A DNA stretch of 64,000 bases from Gammaproteobacteria bacterium (GTDB taxonomy: Bacteria > Pseudomonadota > Gammaproteobacteria > Chromatiales > Chromatiaceae), in the NCBI GenBank assembly GCA_011390365.1, contig JAABSM010000011.1, positions 1 to 64,000 on the forward strand. Direction: 5' to 3'. Shown piece after piece: positions 1 through 8,324 of this stretch. Position 1 is the stretch's first letter; the number at the start of each line of letters is the position of its first letter. Below the pieces are notes generated by a model. It had not been told where the DNA came from, did not search any database, and worked only from the letters and a program-made list of their open reading frames with translations. A program made the translations under genes and the position numbers.

Positions 1-166
1 GCATGATCGGTGTACTTGTCGATGAGTTCCGCGAAGGTACGACGGCGAGCGGTGCCCTGGAGGTGCTGGCGTATTTGGGACCGCGCCTGAGCCGATATCC
101 AAGTCACCACGCCCGTGCCCGGCGCGATGATCGCTGTCGCGCCACGAAAAGGCCCGCACCCGCTCT
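1..166 (-). pseudogene. Decayed tyrosine-integrase fragment (N-terminal part), runs off the left edge
   Basis: Reading the minus strand from about 166 to 1 gives an open frame with no stop. It contains TARRRTFAELIDKYTDH, the form seen at the start of the SAM-like core-binding domain of phage and island integrases, preceded by a helix like the usual linker before it. No ATG or good RBS exists in frame. The usual N-terminal Arm domain is only vaguely recognisable (a GPFR patch) and seems split over two frames. The catalytic R..HxxR..Y half would lie outside the window. It follows the 3' end of tRNA-Thr on the same strand, the standard place for an island integrase. It is inferred to be decayed; it could also be a live gene with a rare start. 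Confidence 0.4.
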
Positions 167-237
167 TTAAGTGGTTGCGATATGGTTGCGAAAGGCGGGA
201 GGGTTGCGGCTTTCGTAGTCGTAACCCTTTGATTTTA

Positions 238-313
<76 letters not shown>

Positions 314-356
314 CTTCTGGAAGGAGGCGAGAGTATAATGAAAGGCTCGCCTTTCC

Positions 357-779
357 TCAAGCGGCTTTGACGGTTTGTTGCGCGGATCGCAGTTGGATGA
401 CGACGCTGACATCGGCGATCTCCTTGCCGGCGGGGAGTGCGGCGGGGAGCTTGATATCGATCTGGTCGGGTTGGATGTCGAACAATTGCTGGGTGTCGGG
501 GTCGAAGAAGTGGTGGTGGTGGTGGGTGCTGGAGTCGTAGTAGACCCGGTCGGGATCGACGACCAGTTGCTTGACCAGGCCGCGGCGGGCGAAGAGGTCT
601 AGGGTGTTGTAGATGGTGGCCTTGGAGGCGACCTTGCCTTCGCGGTTGGTCTCTTCGAGCAGTTGTTCCGCGGAGAAGTGCCAGGTTTTTTCCAGGATGA
701 CGGCGGCGATCCGGATTCGCTGGTTGGTTGGCGTGATACCCTGTTCGCGCAATCGCTTGGTGACTTCAGCTGTTTCCAT
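357..779 (-). CDS. Fur-family metal- or heme-responsive transcriptional repressor
   Basis: The product is 140 aa, the normal size for a Fur protein without the C-terminal zinc tail. An N-terminal winged helix (about 1-80) carries the Fur DNA-reading signature ASKATIYNTLDLF. A short hinge leads to a dimerisation domain with a run of five histidines followed by FFD (about 86-93), the family metal-binding segment. The CxxC pairs of zinc-structured Fur proteins are absent, and Irr-like or short Fur paralogues look like this. Which metal it senses cannot be told from the sequence. The ATG at 779 has a GGGAGAAG element upstream. The gene stands alone, 43 bp from the tRNA-Thr 5' end. Confidence 0.88.
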   Translation of the reverse strand: METAEVTKRLREQGITPTNQRIRIAAVILEKTWHFSAEQLLEETNREGKVASKATIYNTLDLFARRGLVKQLVVDPDRVYYDSSTHHHHHFFDPDTQQLFDIQPDQIDIKLPAALPAGKEIADVSVVIQLRSAQQTVKAA

Positions 780-1136
780 GAGCTTCTCCCACTTCTCCGT
801 CCGATTCGGCGGGTTGCCGTCCTTCGAACCGCTGGTGATAATTCATCCCCCCAAGGCAGCATTTGGTCAGCAGCCTGTAGAGGAGTTTAAGTGTACAAGG
901 ATAACCGATTTTGCTCTTTCCAATCCAGCGTTGGTTGCCGCGATGAATCTCTCGCGCTCCACCTTTGGCGCACCCCCTGGCTAAGCTAGTGCAGCTGCGC
1001 ATAAGTAACGGAAACAAGGGAGGTCGTGCGTTTAGGCGGACTGTGCCTGAGAGGTTGTTGCCGATATTTCGGCGCGGCCGCACTAGCGCAGTCTAACCAA
1101 GGTTTTCATGAGATCCTGCACGGAGGCATGGAGATC
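780..1136. other. Intergenic gap upstream of the Fur-family gene and the EF-G paralogue; no gene supported
   Basis: About 360 bp with only short frames that lack family resemblance and RBSs. It should hold the Fur-family promoter (minus strand) and a promoter for the downstream plus-strand genes. The stretch around 833-845 (TGATAATTCATC) resembles a Fur half-site but is not a full inverted repeat, so no operator is claimed. Confidence 0.5.
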
Positions 1137-1274
1137 ATGGCGGAAGACCTCTCCGCCACATTGCACCAGACTCCTGGCGCTGAATCTTCCAGCGCTATTG
1201 CTGCTGTTTCGACGTGGCTGTTCTTGTCCCCCATGTCCACTCTCTATTTGCAAATGGTGATTAAAAGCCCATGA
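1137..1274 (+). CDS. Possible 45-aa leader ORF overlapping the EF-G paralogue start
   Basis: A small frame opens at an ATG about 10 nt after a GGAGG and ends with a TGA that overlaps the ATG of the next gene in an ATGA arrangement. This is the layout of translationally coupled genes. The product has no recognised family, but its second half is fairly hydrophobic. There is no codon-use or homology support, so it could be chance. It is worth noting only because of the exact overlap with the downstream start. Confidence 0.25.
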   Translation: MAEDLSATLHQTPGAESSSAIAAVSTWLFLSPMSTLYLQMVIKSP

Positions 1275-3322
1275 CCCGCACTTCCTTTGATCTATCCCGC
1301 TACCGCAACATCGGAATCGTCGCCCACGTCGACGCCGGCAAGACGACGATTACCGAGCGTCTGCTCTTTTACGGGGGCGCGTCACACAAGATCGGCGAGG
1401 TCCACGACGGCGAGGCGCACATGGACTACCTGGAAGAGGAGCGGGCGCACGGCATCACCATCACCGCCGCGGCGACGCGCATGAGCTGGCGGGATCATAC
1501 GATTCAGTTGCTGGATACGCCCGGGCATGTGGACTTCACCATCGAGGTGGAACGTTCGATGCGGGTGCTGGATGGATGCGTGGTGGTGTTGGACGGGGTG
1601 CGGGGGGTGGAGCCCCAGACCGAGACGGTGTGGCGACAGCGCAGCAAGTTTCACCTGCCGGCGCTGTTCTTTATCAACAAGCTGGATCGTCCGGGGGCGG
1701 ACTACCAGCAGGCTCTGGCGTCGATCCGCAAACGCCTGGAGGCGGAGCCGGTGCCGGTGACCCTGCCGGTAGGCGAGGATGGCGTGGTTCATCTGATCGA
1801 CCGCACCCTGCTGCGTTTCGCCGGCGAACAGGGGGAAGAGGTGATCAGCGAGCCCTGCCCGGAGGATGTGTGGGAGGGGCTGAGCGAGGCTCGGGAGTCA
1901 TTGCTGCTGGCCGCCGCCGAATTCGACGAGTCGCTGGCGGAGCTGGTACTTAATGACCAGCCGCCGAGTGCGGAGATGTTGCGTGCGGCGTTGCGCAAGG
2001 GGGTGCTGGAGGGGCGCATCTTTCCGGTATTCGCCGGCAGTGCGCTGCGCAATCGCGGGGTGCAGCCGCTGCTCGACGGGGTCGTGGAGTTTCTCCCCTC
2101 CCCCACCGAGACGCCGCCGGCGACGGCGCTGACGCCGGAGGGGGAGTCTCTCCAGTTATCGATGTCGGCGAAGGAGTCCCTCGCCGCGCTGGCGTTCAAG
2201 GTGCAGTTGTGGGATGGGCGGCGACATGTGTTTTTGCGCATCTATCGCGGTACCCTCAACGCCGGTGACAAGGTGGCCTTTATCAACAGCGAGGGGAAGA
2301 CCCGGGAGGAGCACGCAGCGCGCCTGTTCGAGGTGGACGCGGGCAAGCGCAAGCGTCTGGATAGCGCCCAGCCGGGCCAGATCGTGCTGGTCGCCGGGCT
2401 GCGTTTCGCCGCCACCGGCGACACCTTGTGCCAACCCGGTCATCTACTGCTGTTGGAGCGCATCGACGCCCGCGCGCCGGTGCTGGCGCTGGCCATCGAA
2501 CCGGCCTCCAATGAAGAGGAGGAGAAGATGCTGGAGGTGCTAGACAAGCTCCAGCAGGAGGACCCGACCCTGAAGCTGGAGGAGGATGAGGAGACGGGGC
2601 AGCGGCTGCTGAAGGGGATGGGTGAACTGCACCTGAAGATGGTGCTGGAGCGCATGGAGCGTGAGTTTCAGCTGCATGTTCGCGTCGGCAAGCCGCGGGT
2701 CGCCCTGCGTGAGACCCTGACCCGGGCCTGCGCCGCCGACAGCCTGATCGAGCGCGAGGTGGAGATCAATCGCAAACCGGTTTCCTTGAAGGCCCGTCTG
2801 CGACTCGCCATTGAACCGCTGACGCGGGGTAGCGGCAACCGAATCATCCTGGAGCCCAGGTTATTGCCAGATGGCGCGTCACTCAACGACGAGCAGCGCA
2901 ATGCCCTGGCGAAGGCCGCCCGGGAGCTGCTGCAAAGCGGTCCGCTGGAGGGCGCGCCTATGGAGGATGCGGCGTTGAGCGTGGAAGAGGTGGAGTTGTT
3001 CGGTCCCGCCTCAACCCCGGATGCCCTGCGTAGCGCGCTGTTCAAGGCGGGTCGGCAGGCGCTGGAGGATGGTGCGGTGACGGTGCTGCGGCCGATCATG
3101 CTGCTGGAGACGGTGGTACCGGCCGAGAATATCGGCGGCGTGCTGGGCGACCTGCAATCGCGGCAGGCGATGATACTCGCGACCGAGACCCTGGGCGATA
3201 CCGGCGTAATTCGTTGCGAGGCGGCCCTGGACCGGTTGCTGGGTTACGCCACCGAGCTGCGGGGCATGACCCGCGGTCTGGGGCAGTTCAGCATGGAGTT
3301 CTTGCGATTTGATCAGGGGTGA
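1271..3322 (+). CDS. Elongation factor G-like GTPase (EF-G paralogue)
   Basis: The product is 683 aa, slightly shorter than housekeeping EF-G (about 700). GTPase motifs are intact: the P-loop AHVDAGKTT (18-26), a switch-I segment ending RAHGITI (58-64), DTPGH (82-86) and NKLD (136-139). EF-Tu domain 2, the EF-G III/V folds and a domain IV follow. The gene is not in a str operon (no rpsL, rpsG or tuf beside it), and G2 reads EERAHGITI rather than the usual EQERGITI, so it is probably a second EF-G-type factor. Its role (elongation, ribosome recycling or stress) cannot be assigned. The next gene is convergent, beyond a repeat-containing gap. Confidence 0.85.
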   Translation: MTRTSFDLSRYRNIGIVAHVDAGKTTITERLLFYGGASHKIGEVHDGEAHMDYLEEERAHGITITAAATRMSWRDHTIQLLDTPGHVDFTIEVERSMRVLDGCVVVLDGVRGVEPQTETVWRQRSKFHLPALFFINKLDRPGADYQQALASIRKRLEAEPVPVTLPVGEDGVVHLIDRTLLRFAGEQGEEVISEPCPEDVWEGLSEARESLLLAAAEFDESLAELVLNDQPPSAEMLRAALRKGVLEGRIFPVFAGSALRNRGVQPLLDGVVEFLPSPTETPPATALTPEGESLQLSMSAKESLAALAFKVQLWDGRRHVFLRIYRGTLNAGDKVAFINSEGKTREEHAARLFEVDAGKRKRLDSAQPGQIVLVAGLRFAATGDTLCQPGHLLLLERIDARAPVLALAIEPASNEEEEKMLEVLDKLQQEDPTLKLEEDEETGQRLLKGMGELHLKMVLERMEREFQLHVRVGKPRVALRETLTRACAADSLIEREVEINRKPVSLKARLRLAIEPLTRGSGNRIILEPRLLPDGASLNDEQRNALAKAARELLQSGPLEGAPMEDAALSVEEVELFGPASTPDALRSALFKAGRQALEDGAVTVLRPIMLLETVVPAENIGGVLGDLQSRQAMILATETLGDTGVIRCEAALDRLLGYATELRGMTRGLGQFSMEFLRFDQG

Positions 3323-3357
3323 AGCGCTGACTCCTTGGGATTGAAACCGCTTCGGCT

Positions 3358-3430
3358 TTGGGAGCGGATAGCGTCCGCGATGAGCGGGCTTTGATCGGGT
3401 GCGGTTTTCGCGGCTGCAAACCGCTCCCAC
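3358..3430. repeat. Imperfect fold-back element downstream of the EF-G paralogue
   Basis: GGGAGCGG (about 3360-3367) and CCGCTCCC (about 3421-3428) are inverted arms around a GC-rich core that contains further short inverted pairs. This is the architecture of REP-like intergenic elements. It may also end the plus-strand transcript. Confidence 0.45.
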
Positions 3431-3548
3431 ATCGTGGGGAGAGGTTGTTTCAGGGAGGGTATGGCCGAGCTCAGCTCGGCGATCCATGAAGGAGCTCGGG
3501 GCGCTTGGATGGGCTCTTGCGGAATTGCGAAATAGACGGCTTCGTTCT

Positions 3549-3575
3549 CCCGGATTTCGCTGCGCTTCATCCGGG
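3549..3575. repeat. Short inverted repeat between convergent genes
   Basis: CCCGGAT (3549-3555) and ATCCGGG (3569-3575) form a 7-bp perfect stem with a 13-nt loop. The motif, including the loop TTCGCTGCGCTTC, looks like common dispersed proteobacterial REP-type elements. It sits between the EF-G paralogue and bcp, which converge here. Confidence 0.5.
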
Positions 3576-3605
3576 CTACCCCGGTTGGCGAATAGCGGAA
3601 CCCTA

Positions 3606-4073
3606 TCAGGCATCGGCCTTGATCAGTTCCAGCACCTTGACGGCGTGACCTTTCGGTTTTACGTCGTAGAGGGCGTGGGTGACGGCGCCCTCCTTGTCGA
3701 TGACAAAGGTGGAGCGGAGGATGCCGGCGCGGACTACGCCGTGGGCCTCTTTTTCGCGCCACACGCCGTAGGCCTCGCACATCACCCCTTCCACGTCCGC
3801 CAGCAGACGCACGCTCAGGCCGTGCTTGTCGCGAAAATTGCCGTGGCTTTCGCAGTCGTCGCGGCTGATGCCCAGTACGGGGTAGCCCAGCTCCTCGAAC
3901 TCCTCTTCGAGGTCGGAGAACTCGATGGATTCAATGATGCAGCCCGGGGTATCGTCCTTGGGATAGAAATAGAGCACCAGCCCGCTTGTACCCTTGAAAT
4001 CACTCAGCTGAATGATCTCCAGATCGGCGTTGGGTACTTCGAAATCGGGGGCGGCATCACCTGGCTTCAACAT
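3606..4073 (-). CDS. bcp: Peroxiredoxin of the Bcp/PrxQ class, 1-Cys type
   Basis: The product is 155 aa with a thioredoxin fold and the peroxidatic motif YPKDDTPGC, with the reactive Cys at residue 45. It reduces hydroperoxides in the cytoplasm. In classical Bcp the resolving Cys lies five residues later; here that position is Ile50. One other Cys (CESH, about residue 75) lies outside the usual atypical-2-Cys position, and another lies near residue 101. It probably depends on an external thiol or uses an alternative partner Cys. It occupies the place after gcvPA where gcvPB is normally found. Confidence 0.9.
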   Translation of the reverse strand: MLKPGDAAPDFEVPNADLEIIQLSDFKGTSGLVLYFYPKDDTPGCIIESIEFSDLEEEFEELGYPVLGISRDDCESHGNFRDKHGLSVRLLADVEGVMCEAYGVWREKEAHGVVRAGILRSTFVIDKEGAVTHALYDVKPKGHAVKVLELIKADA

Positions 4074-4209
4074 GTCGAACTATCCTCTCTATCTGCTTGG
4101 CACGTTTCGGCTTGCCAGAGGCCTCATCGTCGGGGTCGGTGTACCGCCTTCGACGGGCATTGGCGCGGGTGGTGATTTGAACGGTTTTTGATCTCGGGTG
4201 CAAGCATTT

Positions 4210-5610
4210 TTAAAGCTTATCGGGTCGAAGCCGACAGCCGGCGGAGGTGCGGATCTGGATCAGGCGGGCGAGCTTGTCGCCATATTCCCGCATCTCCTCC
4301 TCGGTTCGGCGTTCCGTAGCGCATACCAGCAGGGCGTCGCCCAGCTCCGGGTAGTCGCGGGCGAGGTCCAGCCCGCCAAGGATGCCGTGGGAGCCGAGGG
4401 CGTCGAGGAGCTCCCCTGCCGGCACTGGCAGACGCAAGACGCATTCGTGGAAGCCCTGGGATGGAAAGAGGGGTTCGACGCCGTCAATGGCGCACAGGGT
4501 CTCCACCAGCATGCGGGTGTTTTGGTGGCAGGCGAGGGCCTTGCGCTCCAGCCCTTCAGGCCCCTCCAGCGCCATGTAGATGGTCGCCGCGGTCACCATC
4601 AGGCCCTGGTTGGTGCAGATGTTGGAGGTGGCCTTGGAGCGGCGGATATGCTGCTCGCGGGCTTGCAGGGTGAGGGTGAAGCCGGTGTTGCCCTCAAGGT
4701 CCAGGGTTCGGCCGATGATGCGCCCGGGCATTTGCCGAACCAGCTTGTTGCGGCAACAGAGGAAGCCGAAATAGGGGCCGCCGGAGGAGAGAGGGATCCC
4801 CAGCGGCTGCCCTTCGCCACAGGCGATGTCGGCGCCCTGCTCGCCCCACTCGCCGGGGGGACTAAGTAGTGCACAGGAAAGGGGGTTGACCGCGCCGATC
4901 ACCAGCGCGCCCTGGGCGTGGGCCCAGTCGGTCAGGGCGTCGACCTCTTCGAGCAGGCCGAAGAAGTTGGGCTGGGGGATCGCCAGCGCGGCGACATCCT
5001 TGCCCTGGTGCGCTTTCAGCGCGCCCTGGTCGATCTTGCCGTCTTCGCCAATCGGCAACTCGACCAGCTCCACGCCCTGATTGCTGACGATGGTATGCAC
5101 CGTCTTTCGCCAGGCTGGGTGGAGGGTGCTGGGCATCAGGATCCGCTTCGACCTCGACTTGCGGTTGGCGCGCACCGCCATCAGCACCGCCTCCGCCAGC
5201 CCCGAGGCGCCGTCGTAGAGGGAGGCGTTGGAGTAGTCCATGGCCATCAACGCCGCCATCATCGACTGAAATTCATAGAGCAGTTGCAGGGTGCCCTGGC
5301 TCGCCTCCGCCTGGTAGGGGGTGTAGGCGGTGTAGAATTCGCCCCGGCTGGCGATGCGCTGCACCGCCGCCGGCACGAAGTGGTCGTAGGCCCCGGCGCC
5401 GATGAAGCAGACGCCGCCGGCGTCCCGTCGCGCCCGCGCCTCCATCATCGCGGTCACCTCCATCTCGCTCTTGCCCGGTCGCTGCCGCGACGGATCCGGG
5501 CGATAGACTAAATCGTCTGGGACTTCGTCGAACAGCGTCCCGATGGAATCGACGCCAATGGCGTCGAGCATCTGACGCACTTCTTCAGGGGTATGGGGGA
5601 TGAAGGGCAT
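4210..5610 (-). CDS. gcvPA: Glycine dehydrogenase (decarboxylating) subunit 1
   Basis: The product is 466 aa, the expected length for the N-terminal half of the split P-protein of the glycine cleavage system. It starts [15 protein letters not shown] and contains family landmarks such as [24 protein letters not shown] and SSGGPYFGF. With GcvPB, which carries the PLP lysine, it decarboxylates glycine and loads the aminomethyl group onto GcvH. The order gcvT-gcvH-gcvPA is preserved on the minus strand, but 268 bp with a fold-back repeat separate gcvH from gcvPA. No gcvPB follows; after 136 bp comes bcp. Confidence 0.95.
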   Translation of the reverse strand: MPFIPHTPEEVRQMLDAIGVDSIGTLFDEVPDDLVYRPDPSRQRPGKSEMEVTAMMEARARRDAGGVCFIGAGAYDHFVPAAVQRIASRGEFYTAYTPYQAEASQGTLQLLYEFQSMMAALMAMDYSNASLYDGASGLAEAVLMAVRANRKSRSKRILMPSTLHPAWRKTVHTIVSNQGVELVELPIGEDGKIDQGALKAHQGKDVAALAIPQPNFFGLLEEVDALTDWAHAQGALVIGAVNPLSCALLSPPGEWGEQGADIACGEGQPLGIPLSSGGPYFGFLCCRNKLVRQMPGRIIGRTLDLEGNTGFTLTLQAREQHIRRSKATSNICTNQGLMVTAATIYMALEGPEGLERKALACHQNTRMLVETLCAIDGVEPLFPSQGFHECVLRLPVPAGELLDALGSHGILGGLDLARDYPELGDALLVCATERRTEEEMREYGDKLARLIQIRTSAGCRLRPDKL

Positions 5611-5703
5611 AACTGGGGCACCCGCGGGAGATTCTTGTTACTTGGCGGAGCGGCGCTTTCCGATGGTATCAGAGGACCGCGGCCATCCACCTGGAGAGAG
5701 CAA

Positions 5704-5839
5704 TTAGCCACGGAAAGACAAAAGGCACGGAGTATATTCGATCAATTGCGGTGACGCCCCTAGTAACCACCGAGCGGCCTAAGAATCGCTCACAACTCGC
5801 TATTTTATCTCCGTGAACTCTGTGCCTCCGCGGCTTAAA
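5704..5839. repeat. Imperfect fold-back element between gcvH and gcvPA
   Basis: The left arm (5704-5736, beginning TTAGCCACGGA) is repeated in inverted orientation at about 5811-5839 (ending TCCGCGGCTTAA) with several mismatches, around a 70-bp centre. The arms resemble the CACGGAG/CACGAAAG-type dispersed intergenic repeats of proteobacteria and are related in style to the 50-kb repeats. It lies inside the gcv cluster and could affect read-through into gcvPA. Confidence 0.5.
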
Positions 5840-5878
5840 CAAACCGTCGCGTCGAGGATAGACGACAGGGTTGCCGCG

Positions 5879-6268
5879 CTACTCTTCCTCAACGAAGGCC
5901 GCATAGGCCGCGGCGTCCATGAGGGCGTCGGCGTCGCTGGCGTCGGCGGGCTTGAGACGGAAGATCCAGCCCTTGTCGTAGGGGGATTCGTTGACCAGTT
6001 CTGGTGAATCGGCCAGCTCCTCGTTGACGGCGACGATCTCCCCCGCGATGGGGCTGTAGAGGTCGGAGGCGGCCTTCACCGATTCGACCACGCCGCTCTC
6101 GGCTTCCGCCTCGACGTTGCCTCCCACCTCGGGGAGTTCGACGAAGACCAGGTCGCCCAACTGCTGCTGCGCGTGATGGGTGATACCGATGGTAAAGCTG
6201 CCGTCCGCTTCGGCGCGCAGCCACTCGTGGGATTTGCTGTATTTCAGGTCTTGGGGTAAATCGCTCAT
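5879..6268 (-). CDS. gcvH: Glycine cleavage system H protein
   Basis: The product is 129 aa starting [16 protein letters not shown], the usual GcvH start; a longer upstream frame adds non-conserved residues. The lipoyl domain carries the acceptor lysine at 65 in ESVKAASD. It shuttles the aminomethyl and reduced lipoyl groups between the P, T and L proteins in the cytoplasm. It begins 11 bp after the gcvT stop on the same strand, so the two are co-transcribed. Confidence 0.97.
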   Translation of the reverse strand: MSDLPQDLKYSKSHEWLRAEADGSFTIGITHHAQQQLGDLVFVELPEVGGNVEAEAESGVVESVKAASDLYSPIAGEIVAVNEELADSPELVNESPYDKGWIFRLKPADASDADALMDAAAYAAFVEEE

Positions 6269-6279
6269 GCTACTCTGCC

Positions 6280-7365
6280 TCAAAGGTCGATACGGGGCTT
6301 GCCGTTGCGTACGAAGGGCGGGGGCGCCAGACGGACCGCCAGGCGTTTGCCGCGGATCTCCACCTCGCACGCCTGCGCCGCCGGATCCCCCACCCTCGCC
6401 AGGCCGATGGCACGATTGAGGGTCGGGGAGAAGCCGCCAGAGGTGATCTCGCCGATCGGCTGATCCCCAACGAACAGGGGCAGGTGGTTTCGCAACACAC
6501 CGCGCCCTTCCAGCAACACACCGACAAAACGGGGATTATCGCCCAGTTGGCGCTGTTCCTCAAGGGCCGGACGACCGATAAACTGGCGATCTTCGGGCTG
6601 CCAGGCGATGGTCCAGGCGAGGCCTGCGGCGAGGGGGGAGGTCTCCTCGTCCATGTCCTGGCCGTAGAGATTCATGCCCGCCTCCAGGCGCAGGGTATCC
6701 CGCGCGCCAAGACCGCAAGGGGCGACAGCGACGTCGAGGAGCGCCTGCCACAGTGACTCCGCCGCGTCGTTAGGCAGGGTGACCTCGAAGCCGTCCTCGC
6801 CGGTATAGCCGGTACGGGCGATCAGCCAATCCCCGAACTCCGCGGCATGAAAGGGCTTGAGGGCTTCGCTGGCATGGCGGAAATCCGCGGGCAATACCTC
6901 AAGCGCCTTTGCCCGTGCGTTGGGACCCTGCACCGCGATCATGGAGAGGTCGCGGCGGCTGGTGAGATTGATGCTGAATCCGACGCCGTGGGTCTCCAGC
7001 CACTCCAGATCCTTTTCGGCGCAGCCGGCGTTGAGCACCATGCGGTAGCGATCGTCGGCGAGGCGATAGACGATCAGGTCATCCACCACCCCGCCGCCAG
7101 GATTGCACATGCAACTGTAGAGGGCCTTGCCGTGGTCGGATAGCCTGGCGACGTCGTTGGCCAGCAGCTTACGCAGAAAATCCGTCGCCCCGGCCCCCTC
7201 CACATCGAGGGCGAGCATGTGGGAGACGTCGAACATGCCGGCGTCCTGGCGTACCGCATGGTGCTCCGCCAATTGGGAGGCGTACTGGATCGGCATCCGC
7301 CAACCAGCGAAGCCGACCATGCGTCCGCCGAGGGCCAGATGCCTGGAGTAAAGCGAGGTCTTCAT
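6280..7365 (-). CDS. gcvT: Aminomethyltransferase (glycine cleavage T protein)
   Basis: The product is 361 aa, full length for GcvT, opening [17 protein letters not shown] with the typical DVSHM segment near residue 47. It moves the aminomethyl carbon from GcvH to tetrahydrofolate, giving 5,10-methylene-THF and ammonia. It sits 11 bp downstream of an SPFH gene and 11 bp upstream of gcvH, so it is in the middle of a five-gene minus-strand cluster: SPFH, SPFH, gcvT, gcvH, gcvPA. Confidence 0.97.
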   Translation of the reverse strand: MKTSLYSRHLALGGRMVGFAGWRMPIQYASQLAEHHAVRQDAGMFDVSHMLALDVEGAGATDFLRKLLANDVARLSDHGKALYSCMCNPGGGVVDDLIVYRLADDRYRMVLNAGCAEKDLEWLETHGVGFSINLTSRRDLSMIAVQGPNARAKALEVLPADFRHASEALKPFHAAEFGDWLIARTGYTGEDGFEVTLPNDAAESLWQALLDVAVAPCGLGARDTLRLEAGMNLYGQDMDEETSPLAAGLAWTIAWQPEDRQFIGRPALEEQRQLGDNPRFVGVLLEGRGVLRNHLPLFVGDQPIGEITSGGFSPTLNRAIGLARVGDPAAQACEVEIRGKRLAVRLAPPPFVRNGKPRIDL

Positions 7366-7376
7366 GAATCAGCGAC

Positions 7377-8309
7377 TCACCCGAACAGGGCGTCGCCACG
7401 CCCTGAGCTACCGCCAGAAGGTGCGCCATTGCCATCGCCCACCGAGATGAAGACACGGCTATCCTTGGGCACCACGTCGATGACGGCATTGGAGGCCATC
7501 AGCTTGTCCACCTCCATCACCTCCATCACCGCATTGAGGATCTCCTTGTCCTTGCGCGCGATCTCATTGAGGGCCTCGCCCACCACCGCGGGGCGGGTCG
7601 CCGCCGCCTCGGCCATCTTCTGGGAGACCTTGTAGGCGGTCTGGCTCTTGATCAGACCGACCCGGTTCTCGCCGTCCTGCTTCATCGCGCTGGTGACCTG
7701 AACCAGCCGCTTGACCACCTTTTCAGTGATATTGTCGACCATCTGACGATCGGTAAAGGCGACCTTGCGGATGTAGGCCGAACCTAGCCGATAGCCCCAC
7801 TTCTCCGACAGCGGCGAGACCGTCTCCCGCACCGTGTGGCTGAGGGTGTGGCGATCCTCCAGCATCTTGTCCATCTCCAGATTACTCAGGGTCGAGATGG
7901 TCGAGCTGGAGACGTTGGCCTGGAGGGAGCCTTCCGGGTTGGCGTTCTTGAAGAGGTAGGAAACCGGGTCGTTGACCTGCATCTCGTACCAGATGCCGAC
8001 GCCCATGGGGGTCCCCTCCTCGGAGTTGACCATCAGGTTGCGCAGGTAGTATTGACGCAGCGAGGTATTGACCATATAGCGCTTGCCAAAAAAAGGTACC
8101 AGCAACGACTTGACGCCAAAGTGGCTGATGGGGAAGCGCAACCCGGATTCGTCGATCACCCCCAATACCTTGCCAAAGAGAGTAAAGACCTGGGCCTCCT
8201 GCTCTTGGACCACGGCGTAGAGCCCGAAGATGCGTGCCAGCTTGGTAATGAGCGGAACAAAGAAAAGGCCGATGACCAGCCCGACCACCATTGGTGTTAA
8301 ATCGTCCAT
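7377..8309 (-). CDS. SPFH/band-7 domain membrane protein (shorter partner)
   Basis: The product is 310 aa with one N-terminal membrane segment (about 7-25), followed by an SPFH/stomatin-type domain and a long helical C-terminal region. It ends with a Gly/Ser-rich tail. SPFH proteins build ring or cage assemblies on the inner membrane that organise proteases or lipid domains. The gene is 15 bp downstream of a second SPFH gene, a pairing reminiscent of hflK-hflC, though identity to HflC is not evident. No hflX, hfq or ftsH is nearby. It is 11 bp upstream of gcvT. Confidence 0.85.
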   Translation of the reverse strand: MDDLTPMVVGLVIGLFFVPLITKLARIFGLYAVVQEQEAQVFTLFGKVLGVIDESGLRFPISHFGVKSLLVPFFGKRYMVNTSLRQYYLRNLMVNSEEGTPMGVGIWYEMQVNDPVSYLFKNANPEGSLQANVSSSTISTLSNLEMDKMLEDRHTLSHTVRETVSPLSEKWGYRLGSAYIRKVAFTDRQMVDNITEKVVKRLVQVTSAMKQDGENRVGLIKSQTAYKVSQKMAEAAATRPAVVGEALNEIARKDKEILNAVMEVMEVDKLMASNAVIDVVPKDSRVFISVGDGNGAPSGGSSGRGDALFG

Positions 8310-8324
8310 ATCTCGTCTCCTCCC

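Noticed and set aside
833-851. Fur box upstream of the Fur-family gene
   Set aside because: Only a half-site (TGATAATTCATC) is visible, with no inverted partner.
780-1083. Minus-strand 105-aa frame upstream of the Fur-family gene
   Set aside because: It overlaps the Fur-family start, has basic low-complexity translation and no RBS.
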